DNA of 64,000 nt from Micropterix aruncella (lineage: Eukaryota; Arthropoda; Insecta; Lepidoptera; Micropterigidae), in assembly GCA_944548615.1 (NCBI GenBank), contig OX155963.1, positions 32,445,412 through 32,509,411 on the forward strand, given 5' to 3'. A program made the position numbers and the translations under genes. Below the pieces are notes generated by a model. It was not told the origin of the DNA. It saw only the letters and a program-made list of their open reading frames with translations, and searched no databases. Positions 22,505 to 34,970 of this stretch are shown here, one piece after another (position 1 is the stretch's first letter; each line of letters opens with the position of its first letter).

Positions 22505-24000
22505 AACATGCAGTTCTTCTAGGTGAGTTGACAACTGCAAATTGCTATCAATATGTATGCCTAGAAATGTAGGATAATCAACATTTTATGACATAGCGAA
22601 TGCTGACGACGGCGAATTAATGAATATTATTAACTAAACTTGAAGTCCAATATGGTTTTATGATCATTTTAATGTAAACAAAATGTGAGGCATTCTTGTC
22701 CGTCAAATGGGACTAGGCGTTAGTGTTCTGAGGTGACGCGCCTTGGCGGAAGAAGAGGAGTATGGTGGGGGGTACGGAGAAGGTAGGCACCCACGTATCA
22801 GGAGCAGCGCTACCGCTAGTAAACAGACCCGACAATTACATCGATGAGAACGAACACTTGCTTGGTTGATCGGTTGACTCCGAGTATTTGAAAGTACGAA
22901 CAGCTGATGTTGCTTTGTTCGTACTAGACACCGAGACGCACTGGAGAGACAAGCAACGCAGGACGAATCGCTGCCAGTGAACTGCTAGGGGAGACTATAC
23001 AGTCCCTCTGAATTGAGGCTTTTTTCGCCCTGGATTTTATTTCTTTAATTAATTAATGAATTTTAATTTTACAGTAAATTTACATATATTAAATGCTTAC
23101 ATGATTGACACGAAAACCAATGTACACAAAGCTAAATTACTATCCTGTGAGAAGTTTACAATACTTTCATGAAAAAGTTATAATAGAAATGATGAGCATG
23201 TTATTTAGTTAGTTAACGTGTCCGGGCCAGGTTAGGACACGTCTATCCAAAAATATACCGCCTGGATTGTCTTGTTGTTGGTCTCTTGTAGGTCCTGGTA
23301 AGTAATGAGGGTTGACAGCTGCGGGAAGGATAGGGGGTGGCCTTCATCAGGATGAAGGCAGCGTTCCACGGTCGTACGTTGGATTTGCTGTGTGGGCCCA
23401 GTGGACTAGATTGGCTCCGCATCTAGTCACAGTGTACTTTGGCCCGGTGGTAGAAGGATTGGCCGGTGAGCCTAGACTCACCGTTTCCCGATACGCCCGA
23501 TCGTTCATGGTCGCTGACTAGACAATTAAAAATGCGCACAATCTTCGGGGAGGCTCTTTATGTGTCCCATTTTATATTATATTTTATTAAGGAAAATTTA
23601 AAATTAATGCTGCTGTCACTTGGAACTTCGAATTTAGAATTTAGCATACCTACTAATAATAGGTAAATGGGATAAATGGGATATATAAAGCAAAAATGTT
23701 ATATAAATAATAGCATTTTGCATATAAAATAATATAAAGGTATGTTACCTATAATATACAAAAATAAAGCCACATAATATAGTAGGATGCCAGTCAGTTA
23801 ATCTTAGGAAGTCGGAGATTTGATCGAATCTTTAATTAAATTCATAGAATCATAAAATATGCCTAATCCTTTACATGTGGTTAAAAAACACGACACATTC
23901 TGGTGAGAGGTCTATTCGACACGATATTGCTTTAGCAAGCGAACAGAAAATGAGCTCTCATACAACAGAAAATGTATGAGAGCTCATCGTTAGAAAGAAA
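22505..24000. other. No recognised gene
   Basis: 22730-22990 and 23210-23530 are GC-richer. The second has a 69-codon frame (23312-23521) and an internal inverted word (ggattggccggtgag), but no domain. The remainder is AT-rich. Confidence 0.35.
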
Positions 24001-24002
24001 GA

Positions 24003-24250
24003 CAGAAAAAATAGCTTTATTGTGCCAAAAACCCTAACAATAATAAATAAAATGTAAATTTCATTTTAAATTAGTACAAACTGCGGGCGTACCGCTTTAC
24101 GATTTCTTACAGCCAACAGTTGCAAAGAAAAATAGGTAATTAAACAGCTTACCTCAGCAACTTAATATACATACATATACTTACGCGATACAAACAAAAT
24201 TATAATATACATATTGCATATTAATAGTAAGTAATAATACCTACTCGTTA
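24003..24250 (-). repeat. LINE 3' UTR fragment
   Basis: On the plus strand agctttattgtgcc and gatttcttacagccaac. On the minus strand this is the UTR and AATAAA end seen after the LINEs at 8790-9490 and 59455-59590. Confidence 0.6.
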
Positions 24251-26034
24251 GTCACGGTGGTACACAAAATTGAACATTTGGTAAACTAGCTGGGCTGTAT
24301 AGTCGATTGTGTAAATGCATATGGAGATACGTTATATCGTTAATGGTCCCGCGTGGTTTTAAATTAAAATGTTTTTTAATCAAAACAAACAATCCAGCAC
24401 AGTGTCATAGGACGCTTCATACTTTATTTTAAAAGTATCGAGTTTTTGCCTTGCCAATGCAGACCTATCGATTTCACAATGTTCGATCATCCCTCCCTAA
24501 TAACGCGATGCCCCTTGGTTGTAGACGGGTGTACACATGGGCGCAGTTAGCGGCGGGACTAAATTTATGACTTTAAAATATTAATAAGGCGTGTGTAGAT
24601 ACGATTACTGGCGGGGAAATGTAAAGCGTGTACTCCTGAGTTGTAATATCCGGGAGATTGAAGTGAATTTGTCACACTTTGACAGATTGCAAAGGAACAT
24701 TTAAAATGTTTGCATGAAAGTCGACTAATTTCCGGGTTTTCGAGTCCACTGATGAAATAAGTTTGATTGAGTTTCTTCGATGGAAAGAGAAAACGTGGTT
24801 AAGTGCTTTTGGGGTATTTTATTTCGGAAAGCCTTATTGTAATTTTGCATCAGAGTCGAGTTACCCACTGAAACACGTGGCGGAATGTATATGCCATCTA
24901 CCGCCATAAGACATTTCACGTGCTCGCTTCTACCCCCCTCCCCGCCTCATACCGCCAAGCTTACATCTAAATCCTACTATACCGCCCCGCGCTTCGCAAC
25001 ATGAGAGTTGATGAAAATTTCGCTGCATATCGTAAATTTAACGATCCCCTTGTAAATGACAGGGAGCTAGGTGTACGAGTGGACGTTTTATACCTTTTCC
25101 ATACATTTGGAATATATTAACTTTTAAGGTAACTACTATTTGTTTATCGCAAAAATGTACGAAAAATTGTCTTTCGGCTAGCCCAACTTTATGTACGTGA
25201 AACTTTTTCAGTATTCAGTATTCAGTATTTAATTTATTCAATATACGATAAAAGCCTTAATAATCAATTAAAGCTAGTTATCGCATACTAGAATTGGTCA
25301 GTGGCTAGTAATATATTGATATAGATACAATACAATACAATCAACTACTCCAGTAGATAGGCATTCCTACACTTGGATGCGTTACAAAATTAAATGCTTA
25401 AAATTTAATTATTAAAAACATAACTATCATGATAGTTGTCATGGCTGTAATATTATATTTAATATTACCTACTTACAAATAATCAGAATATATTAACGTC
25501 ATTAAATAGTAAGAGAGAATAATATATTAAAATAGAAATGCAAAATCTCTCTTAATAAATTCTTACATATTTAACACATTACATTACATAACACTCTACA
25601 AACTAAAGTTTTCCAAGATAAGCGGATATCTTGCCCCACCTTCTCAACATACATACATAAACTTAAACGACGCTCTTACTGAAATATTAGGCAGCAGTGT
25701 ATTGTGTAATGTAGAGTTTAAGTTTCGCGTGTCGCTCGTAATCTAAGGACGCCCTCCCCTCCCCATAATAACACATTATCATTGTTTCAGCGACGAGCGA
25801 CTCCGGTCCGTTAACACCTTGAGCGCCGCGTGCTAAAATGCGCACGGCGGTAATTTATAAGGAAGACGCCCGACAAGTGTGGCCTTGGAAGGGTTAAACT
25901 TGTACGATATTACACGACGAAGATTGAGAGTAGTTTCATAAGACACATTGCACAAGTTATATGTGAGAAAAGCGAGATATGTATGATTTTCCTTTATAAA
26001 ATACTGAATAATAGCATCGACAGCCCATACCCAG
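24251..26034. other. Spacer with a degraded LINE 3' UTR
   Basis: 25340-25620 (minus) resembles the 3' UTR of the LINE at 38112 (ccagtagataggcattcctacacttgg). No gene or other recognised element is present. CT-rich pieces occur at 24935-25000 and 25745-25765. Confidence 0.4.
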
Positions 26035-26655
26035 TGTTGGGTAAATCAAATTTTTTTTTCAATCGACTTACGATTAATTTAGTCCCGACTAATTTAGTCG
26101 TGACTAAAAATAAATGGCAATTGAAATAATCATGACTAAATCGATTAGTCAATATTAGTCAATCGTCAATCAAGACTAACTTGCTCTTTACATATATGCA
26201 ACCCGACAATTCTCTCTATTATATCTATTGACTGACTCTACTTAGATTTATTTTTATTTATTTATTTAGGTACATAGGATTAGGTATACAGTTCATTCAT
26301 AGGTCATGTAATCTTATAATAATTATATAAATTATTAAATAATTAATATAGGGAGGTTTAACACATCTTACATGACCTTTACTGCCAATAGCACATTTAA
26401 CTAGGCGATAATTTGGCCCGTCTCTAGATGTGCATATTTTTATGCAATTTTAAGATTATCACCGGTTTAGCCGGTCGGTCGCTCGGTCGGTCGGCCAGTT
26501 GGTCGGTCGGTCGATTAGTCGATTCGCAATGGACAATGAAATCGAGTCAAAATGGACGATTAAAGTATTCAATCGCTAGTCGTTAATCACGATTAACATA
26601 TTCAACTGTAAATCGTCAATCGTTAGTCGACTAAATTTAGATGGAATGTATACAG
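26035..26655. repeat. Palindromic TTAGTCGACTAA-rich repeat
   Basis: Starts with the dispersed word ccagtgttgggtaa and is filled with variants of gattagtc and gactaatc on both strands, ending gttagtcgactaaattta. A (GGTC)n-like microsatellite lies at 26471-26510. An AT-rich insert separates the two halves. No coding capacity. Confidence 0.55.
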
Positions 26656-27010
26656 AGTGAGGTTTAATTAACCGGCGTCCTTAAAGCGGCCTTATCGGTA
26701 TGAGGAAATAAGCAACTTTTAATATTTTTTTTGTGAAAAAAAAAACAGGAAATTTCCGAAACCAATATTAAAAAAAGTTTCAGAAGCGTTAAGCGCGCTG
26801 CGCCATATAGCGCTAGGCGAAACATCGCGAATAATCAATATTTGCAATATTTTACTCACCGCTAGATACAGTGGCCTCAACGCTTTGTATACTTTTTTAA
26901 AAATAGTAAGTTTTTTTATATTTCGTATTTTTTTACAAATCTTTTGTCCAAAGTCATTGTTTTGCTCGTACTGATTCACCCACTTCAAGGATTCCGGTTA
27001 ATTAAAACTC
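26656..27010. repeat. MITE with inverted ends
   Basis: The ends are gaggtttaattaaccgg and its complement ccggttaattaaaactc. The interior shares blocks with the foldback at 12013-12404. No transposase frame. Confidence 0.6.
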
Positions 27011-27063
27011 ATCTTCTGTACTTTTCTGACAAGGAAAGTATTGTGGACGCACTTCTATGTTGT

Positions 27064-27336
27064 AAATAGGATAGAAAACGAATTTACCGCGTGAAATTTG
27101 TAGCACCCGACGTTTCGGTGACGTTGCAGCCGCCGTTGTCAAGGGTAGACTGAAGAGCTGTCAATCCGTTGTTTTGCGGGTAGGCCGCATACCGCTGCCG
27201 CCACTGCGTAGGTTATAACGGTGGTGGAGGGCCGGGCTCGGTCACCGAAACGTCGGATGCTACAAAATTCACGCGGTAAATTCGTTTTCTATCCTATATA
27301 TAATGTCAAACAACCGCGATAGTCTTCGATTTTATA
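27064..27336. repeat. Palindromic element P, copy 1 (with central insert)
   Basis: Arms of about 85 bp contain cgaatttaccgcgtgaaatt and cccgacgtttcggtgacgtt in inverted arrangement, separated by ~85 bp of unique sequence. One side carries the extra block caaaca accgcgatagtcttcg. Related copies are at 46366-46509, 55685-55905 and 61525-61725. Confidence 0.7.
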
Positions 27337-28049
27337 TCATCTTGTGTATGTCTGACTATTGTTGGAAAATCAAGCGAGAATATCCACAGACTAATAACTC
27401 CAGAAGAAGACATAAAACATAATATGTATACATACCGTTTCGTAAAAAAACTTTACTGTTTGCATGAACACAAATAAATTGTAGTTGAATTGCAGTAACT
27501 CTATATACCCTAGCCCTTGTATGTGAACATGGCTATTAGTTGTGAACAGTGTTATTATTATTATTATTTAAGAATTAGTTACTATAAAACATTGATTTGC
27601 TTACAAAAATAACAGGAACCGAATGGCAAAACCTTAACCTTTTTTCTTATTTGACAGAACTCTAATATTACAATCAAGTTTGCTTGATGTACAAGTTTTA
27701 GTAAAAAGCTAATAACACTAAATTGTCCTAAAATTTGGTCTTAAAAAAAAGAAGTAAAAAAAAATATAATAATAAAAAATATTAAAAGGTAATATAATAA
27801 ATAAAATGCAATTCCATTATATAATCGGCAATAATATAAAATTCGATTAAATAATATAAATAAAAATATATGTGAGAAAAGAAAGAAACAGTCATTAATA
27901 TTTATTATATGTTAAGTAATAAAGGATTTGAAATGAAAATATCTAGTCAAAAAAAGTACAATTCATTGTCAAAATAATATATAACAACAAAGTCAAATAA
28001 TTATTGGTATTTTTGTCTATAACGTTTTATAAGTCATAATTAAGTACTC
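27337..28049. other. No recognised gene
   Basis: Very AT-rich with A-runs and TTA microsatellite (27550-27567). Nothing recognised. Confidence 0.4.
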
Positions 28050-28551
28050 TCCGAATGAGCGAGAAAGTTGCTATGTCGTTAGTATCTTTATCCTTCTTCT
28101 CGTGCAATGTTCGCTACCAATAATGACTATACTTGGCTATAACAACTTTATTGGCCGCAGCTCGAACGTCGTAGATTTCTGAAATCTGTCTTCAGAAAGA
28201 TGTTCTTCTTCGTCTTGGACCTCTTCTTCCAGCTGTTTTGCCTTAGAATGTTAAATGTATAATGTTGTATCTTTAGAGATGACGCATGACGCGAGCAAAG
28301 TATTCGAGTTTGCCGATCTTTGTTGTCCTCGATATATCTATGGTCTCGCTCAAGCGTTTTAGGACAACTTATTTTCTGTATCTGTCAACCCAGCTTATAC
28401 GTAATATCCTGCGATAGGCCCACATTTCAAAGTCTGCTTGCCGGGAAAATCTTGGAGCGACACAACCGATTTTCTTATTTGTTAGTGGCAGCAGACTTGA
28501 AATACTCGTACCATCATTTTCATCGTGTAATACGGTGTTAAGCTTGAGCAT
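28050..28551 (-). pseudogene. LINE RT thumb/C-terminal fragment
   Basis: The minus frame from 28551 reads FEMWAYRRILRISWVDRYRK, the 'EMW-YRRML+ISW' signature at the end of RTE/Proto2-like LINE ORFs. In other frames it continues KIGKLEYFARVMRH and TAGRRGPRRRTSF. Frameshifts break it at least twice. The 3' tail is not preserved. Confidence 0.65.
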
Positions 28552-28951
28552 TACGCGCTAAGAGATTTTCTTTACCGTCTCATGAGGACGGAGGGAAGGG
28601 GACGAAGACGAAATGAGCAGGATAGGGGAGGAGAAAGGAGGTGATCTTGGTTTCTATGCAAGCACAAATTAAAGTAACTTGTCTGTCGACGACATGAATG
28701 TTTACTCTTGGAAGATAATCGACGCGAGCTTAAAGTAAATAGACACACTCGTAATGAATGTCGAAAGCTGCTCAGGCCGTCATCTAAAGCGCCTTTCCTG
28801 TACATATTGTCATTCGCGAATTGTGTCATTGTGTGTTGACTTCAATCACGCCATTAATTGTTATTTAGAATCTTTAGTAAATTCAATATTTCCTGCAATT
28901 CTTATGCATCGCTTACATCGGAAATAGTGTTGAAACTATACTGCTAATATA
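28552..28951. other. No recognised gene
   Basis: Contains a purine-rich strand at 28588-28645. No domain or repeat recognised. Confidence 0.35.
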
Positions 28952-29116
28952 CTGGGGTTGGACAAAATAAAATAAACACCTGCCAAATATACAATATTTT
29001 CTTGTAGAGATTATCTAATAATTAGCTTTGTGGAGCTTCTGCCGTACTGTTTTTGTCGACACAGGATTCCTCAGGTGTGTGTTGACCTCACATCTGCCGC
29101 GGTTGCTTTATGTAGT

Positions 29117-29311
29117 CTAGTAGCAATGCTTTTTAATCTTCGTCGATCTCTGTTGGATAACTTCGGTTTCGCTCACTTTTCCTCTTTGCCTATGATGTTT
29201 TCCCATGTTTTGTGTGTATGCTGTAATTACCGTAGATACTGTCGCTCGTGAAAGGTTTACCAGTTCAGCTATCTTCGTCAACGACGCAAAAGTGACAGCA
29301 GAGGTCAACAT
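29117..29311 (-). pseudogene. Tc1-like transposase N-terminal HTH remnant
   Basis: The minus frame reads LTKIAELVNLSRATVSTVIT, then KHHRQRGKVSETE. This is the helix-turn-helix plus start of the second DNA-binding helix of a Tc1-family transposase. The DDE catalytic domain is missing, so the fragment cannot transpose DNA. Confidence 0.65.
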
Positions 29312-29342
29312 ACACCTAATGAATCCTGTGTCGATAAAAACA

Positions 29343-30012
29343 AATAGAGTTGTTAACTACAACGGGCGAACCAGTCCCCTAAGCAAGTTTTAAAGATTAG
29401 TTGTTCTATTTCCCGTGAAGTAAGCGCAGAAGACTTGGACAAAACAGTCCTCCGTCAATCTCCGCCACATGCCCGTAAGAGGCCAACGCTTTAACCGCGA
29501 GATAACCGGGTGTGTTACCCAGCGGGATTACACTCACGCCCTTACTTCCAATTGCGACCAGATCACTCCGGTCTCTCGATTGGTTACGAGTTCGAGGTCG
29601 CTTGCGCGGTCCTCTCCCTAACGAAGCGGTGAAATGGTGTATACCGATCTATCGCGGACCACGGAATCCTTTGCCCGGCTGTTCACCCAGGATCGGGTAG
29701 CCGATGGTCGTTTCGAGAGCAGTCGCCGTAAGGTCCGCAACCACCCCCGATCTATAGGAAACAGTACTGCTTCCAGACTCCCCCGACTGTTAGTCAGTGT
29801 GCACAATCGATTGGCTTACGCCGCGCGGTGCGCAGACCGTACAGGAGCGTCAGAAGTTTGATTCCTAGGGGAAACTAGCCCTAAGGCTAGAGTTCTACCC
29901 AGGTTCGCACTTCATGCGTGGAGGCCGCCGGATGGGTGTTCACCGGTGAGTGTGACCAACCCTGAACAGAATGAGTCTTCGTGCCCAACTCAGCAAGGGC
30001 CCATTAGCTCCC
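29343..30012 (+). repeat. Family A repeat, copy 5, complete, with 14-bp TSD
   Basis: Full-length copy of 670 bp, 5' aatagagttgttaactac to 3' cattagctccc. It is flanked by the 14-bp direct repeat tgtcgataaaaaca (29329-29342 and 30013-30026), which occurs once in the intact Tc1 terminal sequence. This fixes both ends of the family. There is no poly(A) or simple-repeat tail. The 116-codon frame seen in copy 1 is split by a frameshift here (29512-29700 and 29634-29861). Confidence 0.85.
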
Positions 30013-30175
30013 TGTCGATAAAAACAGTACGGCTGAAACTCTACAAAGCTTATTATCAGCTAATCTCCACAAAAAATATTGTATATTTGGCAGGTGTTCA
30101 TATTATTTTGTCCAACCCCTGTATGTCCAACCCCTGCAAATCTCGTGTATTATTTGCTTATGTATATATAGGTGT

Positions 30176-31242
<1,067 letters not shown>

Positions 31243-34200
31243 CGGATTCGGCGAACTGGGCGGTTTGCTTTCCAGGCTGTGCCAGCCAAGCCTACGAAAT
31301 CCGACGAATAACCGGAGGGGTCTGGAGACGTAAGTTTACTAAAGAGCGAGGGTAGCTGTTGACCTGGCATCGCCTATCCTTAGAATCGATCCGTTGGCCA
31401 CCCGATCTCGAGTGACCACGTGGGCCATGTGGACCATGACGTCAGGTAGATGCCACGCAAGCAACCTCGAAACCCTGACCAAACCGGAGGATGGAGAAAT
31501 CCGTCCAAATATGGTAGTCAGGGCGCGAGGAGGACGGTCCGTTAGGTTTACTTCCCAGTGCCTCGCGGTAAGGCGTTGGACTCTTACGGGCGTGTTGGCG
31601 TAGCTAGACGGTGGACGTTATTGTCCCTAAGTATCTACGTTCACCCCACGGCTAAAAGAAGGATTACATTGACTTTGGACGATAGATTGACCTGGTCTTA
31701 CCATATCTACAAAACAGCGGCTAAAATTCGCAAACTCATTCATCCATTTAAACTTCTACGTAACGTAATGTCGAAACCATTACTAAAAGTTGTCTATTAC
31801 GCACTTGCTCACAGCATTATATCATATGGGATTCTTGGTTGGGGCGGTGCAGCACTATCACACCTCGATCCACTTGTTAAAGCTCAGAAGGCGCTGTTAA
31901 GAGTTGTCAACAAAAAACCGTTGAGATACCCGTCTGAGCATTTTTTTCGTGAGTTCTCTGTTCTTGACGTACGGCAAACATTTGCTAAAACGATAATACT
32001 CTATTATCATAAACATAAAGAATTGCACCAGCACACAACCCATAAAATTATTACACGAGCGATAACTAATAGTAACCACATAGTGCCCAAACTGAATAGT
32101 TCCCATGCACAAAGACATTTCCTTTACTTGGCACCGTCGCGCGTCGTTGTTCAATAAAACAAAGGATATACCCGGCATTTATACTCAAGGTATTAATATA
32201 AAAATAAATATAAACAAAAAAAGACTAACCCACTGGTTGATCACCCAGGGAAGGAAAGAAACCGAAAAATTAATTTGCTTTATTCCTATCTAACTTAACA
32301 TTCCTAACACAATATTATTAACCTACCATATATTTATGATTATTATTATTTATGATTATTATATATTATTATTATTATTATCACATACCTTTTTAGATAA
32401 TTTGAAATTTTATTCTTTACTAAAATTTTACTTTACTTGATTTTATTTTTCACGGCATTCTTCAACGAAATTTTTTATTTAGCATTAGGCAGTACGTACT
32501 TAATTTTATGATTCTGAGCCTACCTTAGTGCGGACGTCTCGTGCGATCCAGTTAGGTTAGGTTTAATTCATTTGTAACTAATACTATGATTTTTTGTAAA
32601 TAAAGAATTTGAATTTGAATTTGAATTTGAATTTATCGTTATTACCTCCCTGACGTGACGGTTGGATATGTCCAAATCTCTCGACCGCACGGGATGAATT
32701 GGTGCATGAGGTCGGCGCGTGCGCCAAGCGCCTACCGATATGGTATGCGGATCTGGTCGAGTGTGGGCGTTGTTTCGGAGCGTTCCGATGCTTCGTGGAG
32801 AAGTGGGTTTCCCTTTGGGAGGAGTTGAGGCTTCCGGGAACCCCAGTTTTGGGGTCCCCCCCGACACCAAAGGCGTGATGCGGGGGCCACTTCCAGCCCG
32901 AAGTGGCCGTCCATGTGCCGTCCCCGAAACCACCCCCGCGGGCGCGTCCCCTGCTTGAGGACCTTGGTTAGGCCGTGCCCCACGAGACCGCCCCATGACC
33001 CACACGTCTACATACTCCCTCACCAGCCACTTAGTCCCCCCGACATCCTGTCTGTGTTTGGTAGCCTGTCTTCGTTTAGATTTTATTATTATTATTTTGT
33101 ATTTCTTTATAGTGTTTCTTTTATTATTATTTTTACTTCTATTTTTATTGTGTTTGCATGCACTTCAATGTTAAAATGTTCAATTGTAAATTTCGCTTGT
33201 AAGCAATTGTTCGCTTGTATGTTTTTTATACTGAATAAATGGGTTCTTGGGGTGGTACGGTGGGGGGGGGGGGTGGCTACCATTCTTCACCCCCCGCGCG
33301 TATACCCTTCTGGTACGCGCGGGGTGTCGTTGCATGACATCCGTCGGGCAGATTAGACGACCACCGCCGTTATAACTGCCCGGGCGGTGGGTGGGTTCTC
33401 CACCCTCACCTGCCGCCTTGATACCAATAAACTGAGGTAACGGTTTTGCCCGTAGTAGGTGACAAAATAATGAAATTTTGACTATGACTAAAACAACGCA
33501 AAAGATACATTCATTTCACAAAGATTAATTTCGGTCGGAACGCAACGTATTGACTATCATCTGAGTTTGAGATTAACTTATTCTAGTAACTTCTACCAAT
33601 TACTCTTTGTAACTGCTAGTCTATTTGAAATTTAACAATATACGTTTAGGCATTTAATGCTTTATTAATTATGGAATCATGTTTTGCAAATTGGATTCTA
33701 CAATTTGTACAGATTTAACTGATAAACTGTAATTGCAATGATATTATAATTGTAATATATCGTTATTATGGCTGTCGTTCTGACGGGCAGCTATGGGGCA
33801 AATGGGCTCAGTGCGGTTAAGCCTTTATGACCCATTTCATTCTAGGGTCTGCCCAACTCTAAGTAGAAGTTCGAGCCTGGATAGGACTCTTTGCCTGTGT
33901 GCCAGTTTCCCTTGGGAATCGTTCTTTGGGCGCTCCTGGAAGGGTTGGGCACCTTACTTACAGGTGTCAACTACAACGGACAAGCACGTCACGCCAGGCA
34001 GTTTTAACGATAATAATCATTCTATCTCCCGTGAGGTGAGCGTATATGGCTTAGAGAAGAATACAAACCTAACGTCTAGCTAAGTCAACTTGCCCCTCAG
34101 AGGCCAACGCCCTGGCGAGTCACCGGGAAGGGTCACAAACGGGCAGCCTCGCCCCCTGTCTACCAGTTTTGGAAGGATATGTCCGTCTGGATATCTCGGA

Positions 34201-34391
34201 AGGATATATCCGTCTGGGTTGGGCTCAATATCGCGTCAGTCAATCGACTGTGCATTCCGACAGATAACCGGGGGAGTCTGGAACGACTTTATTTCCTATA
34301 GAGTGGGGGGTGGCTGTTGACTTAATGACAGCCACTCTTGAAACAACCAGTCTGCTACCTGAACCCGAGTGAGGAGTCGATCAAAGGATAT
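31243..34391 (+). repeat. Left arm of large inverted repeat
   Basis: Reverse complement of 41650-44353. Once the LINE (left) and solo LTR (right) are removed, the arms are about 2.18 and 2.14 kb. Diagnostic pairs are 31394-31603 with 44203-43994, and 33793-34083 with 42813-42538, which translate almost identically. The content is a mosaic of family A-like blocks (31243-31668; 33790-34391) and a GC-rich then ATT-rich block (32635-33440). The right arm lacks about 36 bp corresponding to 32748-32783. Confidence 0.85.
31669..32634 (+). mobile_element. CR1/Jockey-like LINE, 5' truncated, inserted in the left arm
   Basis: The coding part (to a stop at 32155-32157) reads LTLDDRLTWSYHIYKTAAKI, VYYALAHSIISYGILGWGG and RYPSEHFFREFSVLDVRQTF, the RT thumb and tail of a CR1-type ORF2. 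It ends in a (GAATTT)n tail at 32605-32634. The right arm preserves the empty site (ggattaca|aatcgttattacc), so this copy arrived after the arms formed. No target duplication longer than 1-2 bp is visible. Same family as 16701-18007. Confidence 0.85.
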
Positions 34392-34629
34392 CCTTCGAAT
34401 GTTTTATGGGTTTTTTAATAAATACTAGATGACCCTGTGAACTTCGTACCACCTAAAATTGATTTGATAAGCGTTTATTGATCCCAATCAACCTTCCAAA
34501 TCCAATTCATTGAAATCTATAATAAGGCCGAATCATGTACCTACGGTTTGTGTTTCGTTTGGTGATTAAATGAAAGTAGTTTGTAATTGAAATAAATTTA
34601 ATGTATTTAATTTACATGATGAAATATAA
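34392..34629 (-). repeat. Helitron 3' end fragment
   Basis: On the minus strand ...ggtggtacgaagttcacagg then gtcatCTAG (34428-34425), the same 3' hairpin and CTAG end as the Helitron at 3474. The 5' part is missing; homology fades into the GACTTTTT array. Confidence 0.55.
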
Positions 34630-34970
34630 ATGCTTTTTCGACTTTTTCATTTTTTTTGCATTTTTCGACTTTTTGGACTTTTTTTAACTTTTCCGACTTT
34701 TTAATTTTTTTGCATTTTTCGACTTTTCCGACTTCTTCAATTTTTTCTGCATTTTTCGACTTTTTGGACTTTTTTGACTTTATTGACTTTTTCGACTTTT
34801 TCGGCTTTTTCGACTTTTTTCGACTTTTCCGACTTTTTCGATTATTTCGACTTTTCCGACTTTTTTGACTTTTTCGACGTTTTCGACTTTTTTCGACTTT
34901 TCCGACTATTTTTTACTTTTTTGAATCTTGACTTTTTCAACTTTTCGACCTTTTGACTTTTTGAAATTTT
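34630..34970. repeat. Degenerate (cgacttttt)n array
   Basis: Dozens of 9-10-bp units of the form t(c/t)(c/g)gactttt. On the plus strand it reads as Phe-Asp-Phe, on the minus as Lys-Ser-Lys. The unit is not constant in length, so long frames through it are not genes. Confidence 0.85.

Larger units (their letters stand above)
28952..30121. mobile_element. Short Tc1-like transposon, split by a family A insertion
   Basis: Inverted ends c(t/a)ggggttggacaaaat run at least 100 bp inward on each side (28952-29060 and 30013-30121). TA dinucleotides flank both ends (28950-28951 and 30122-30123), the Tc1/mariner target. Removing the family A copy and one target duplicate leaves about 486 bp, so it is a non-autonomous derivative. 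Part of the transposase N-terminus remains. Confidence 0.85.

Noticed and set aside
23210..23530. Possible structured RNA gene
   Set aside because: A few inverted words only; no family features.
31558..31668. N-terminal part of the 199-codon frame ending at 32157
   Set aside because: This part is inverted-repeat arm sequence read through into the LINE; the LINE portion starts at 31669.
34656..34956. Phe-Asp-rich frames
   Set aside because: Translation of the gactttt array; frame kept only because units lack stops.
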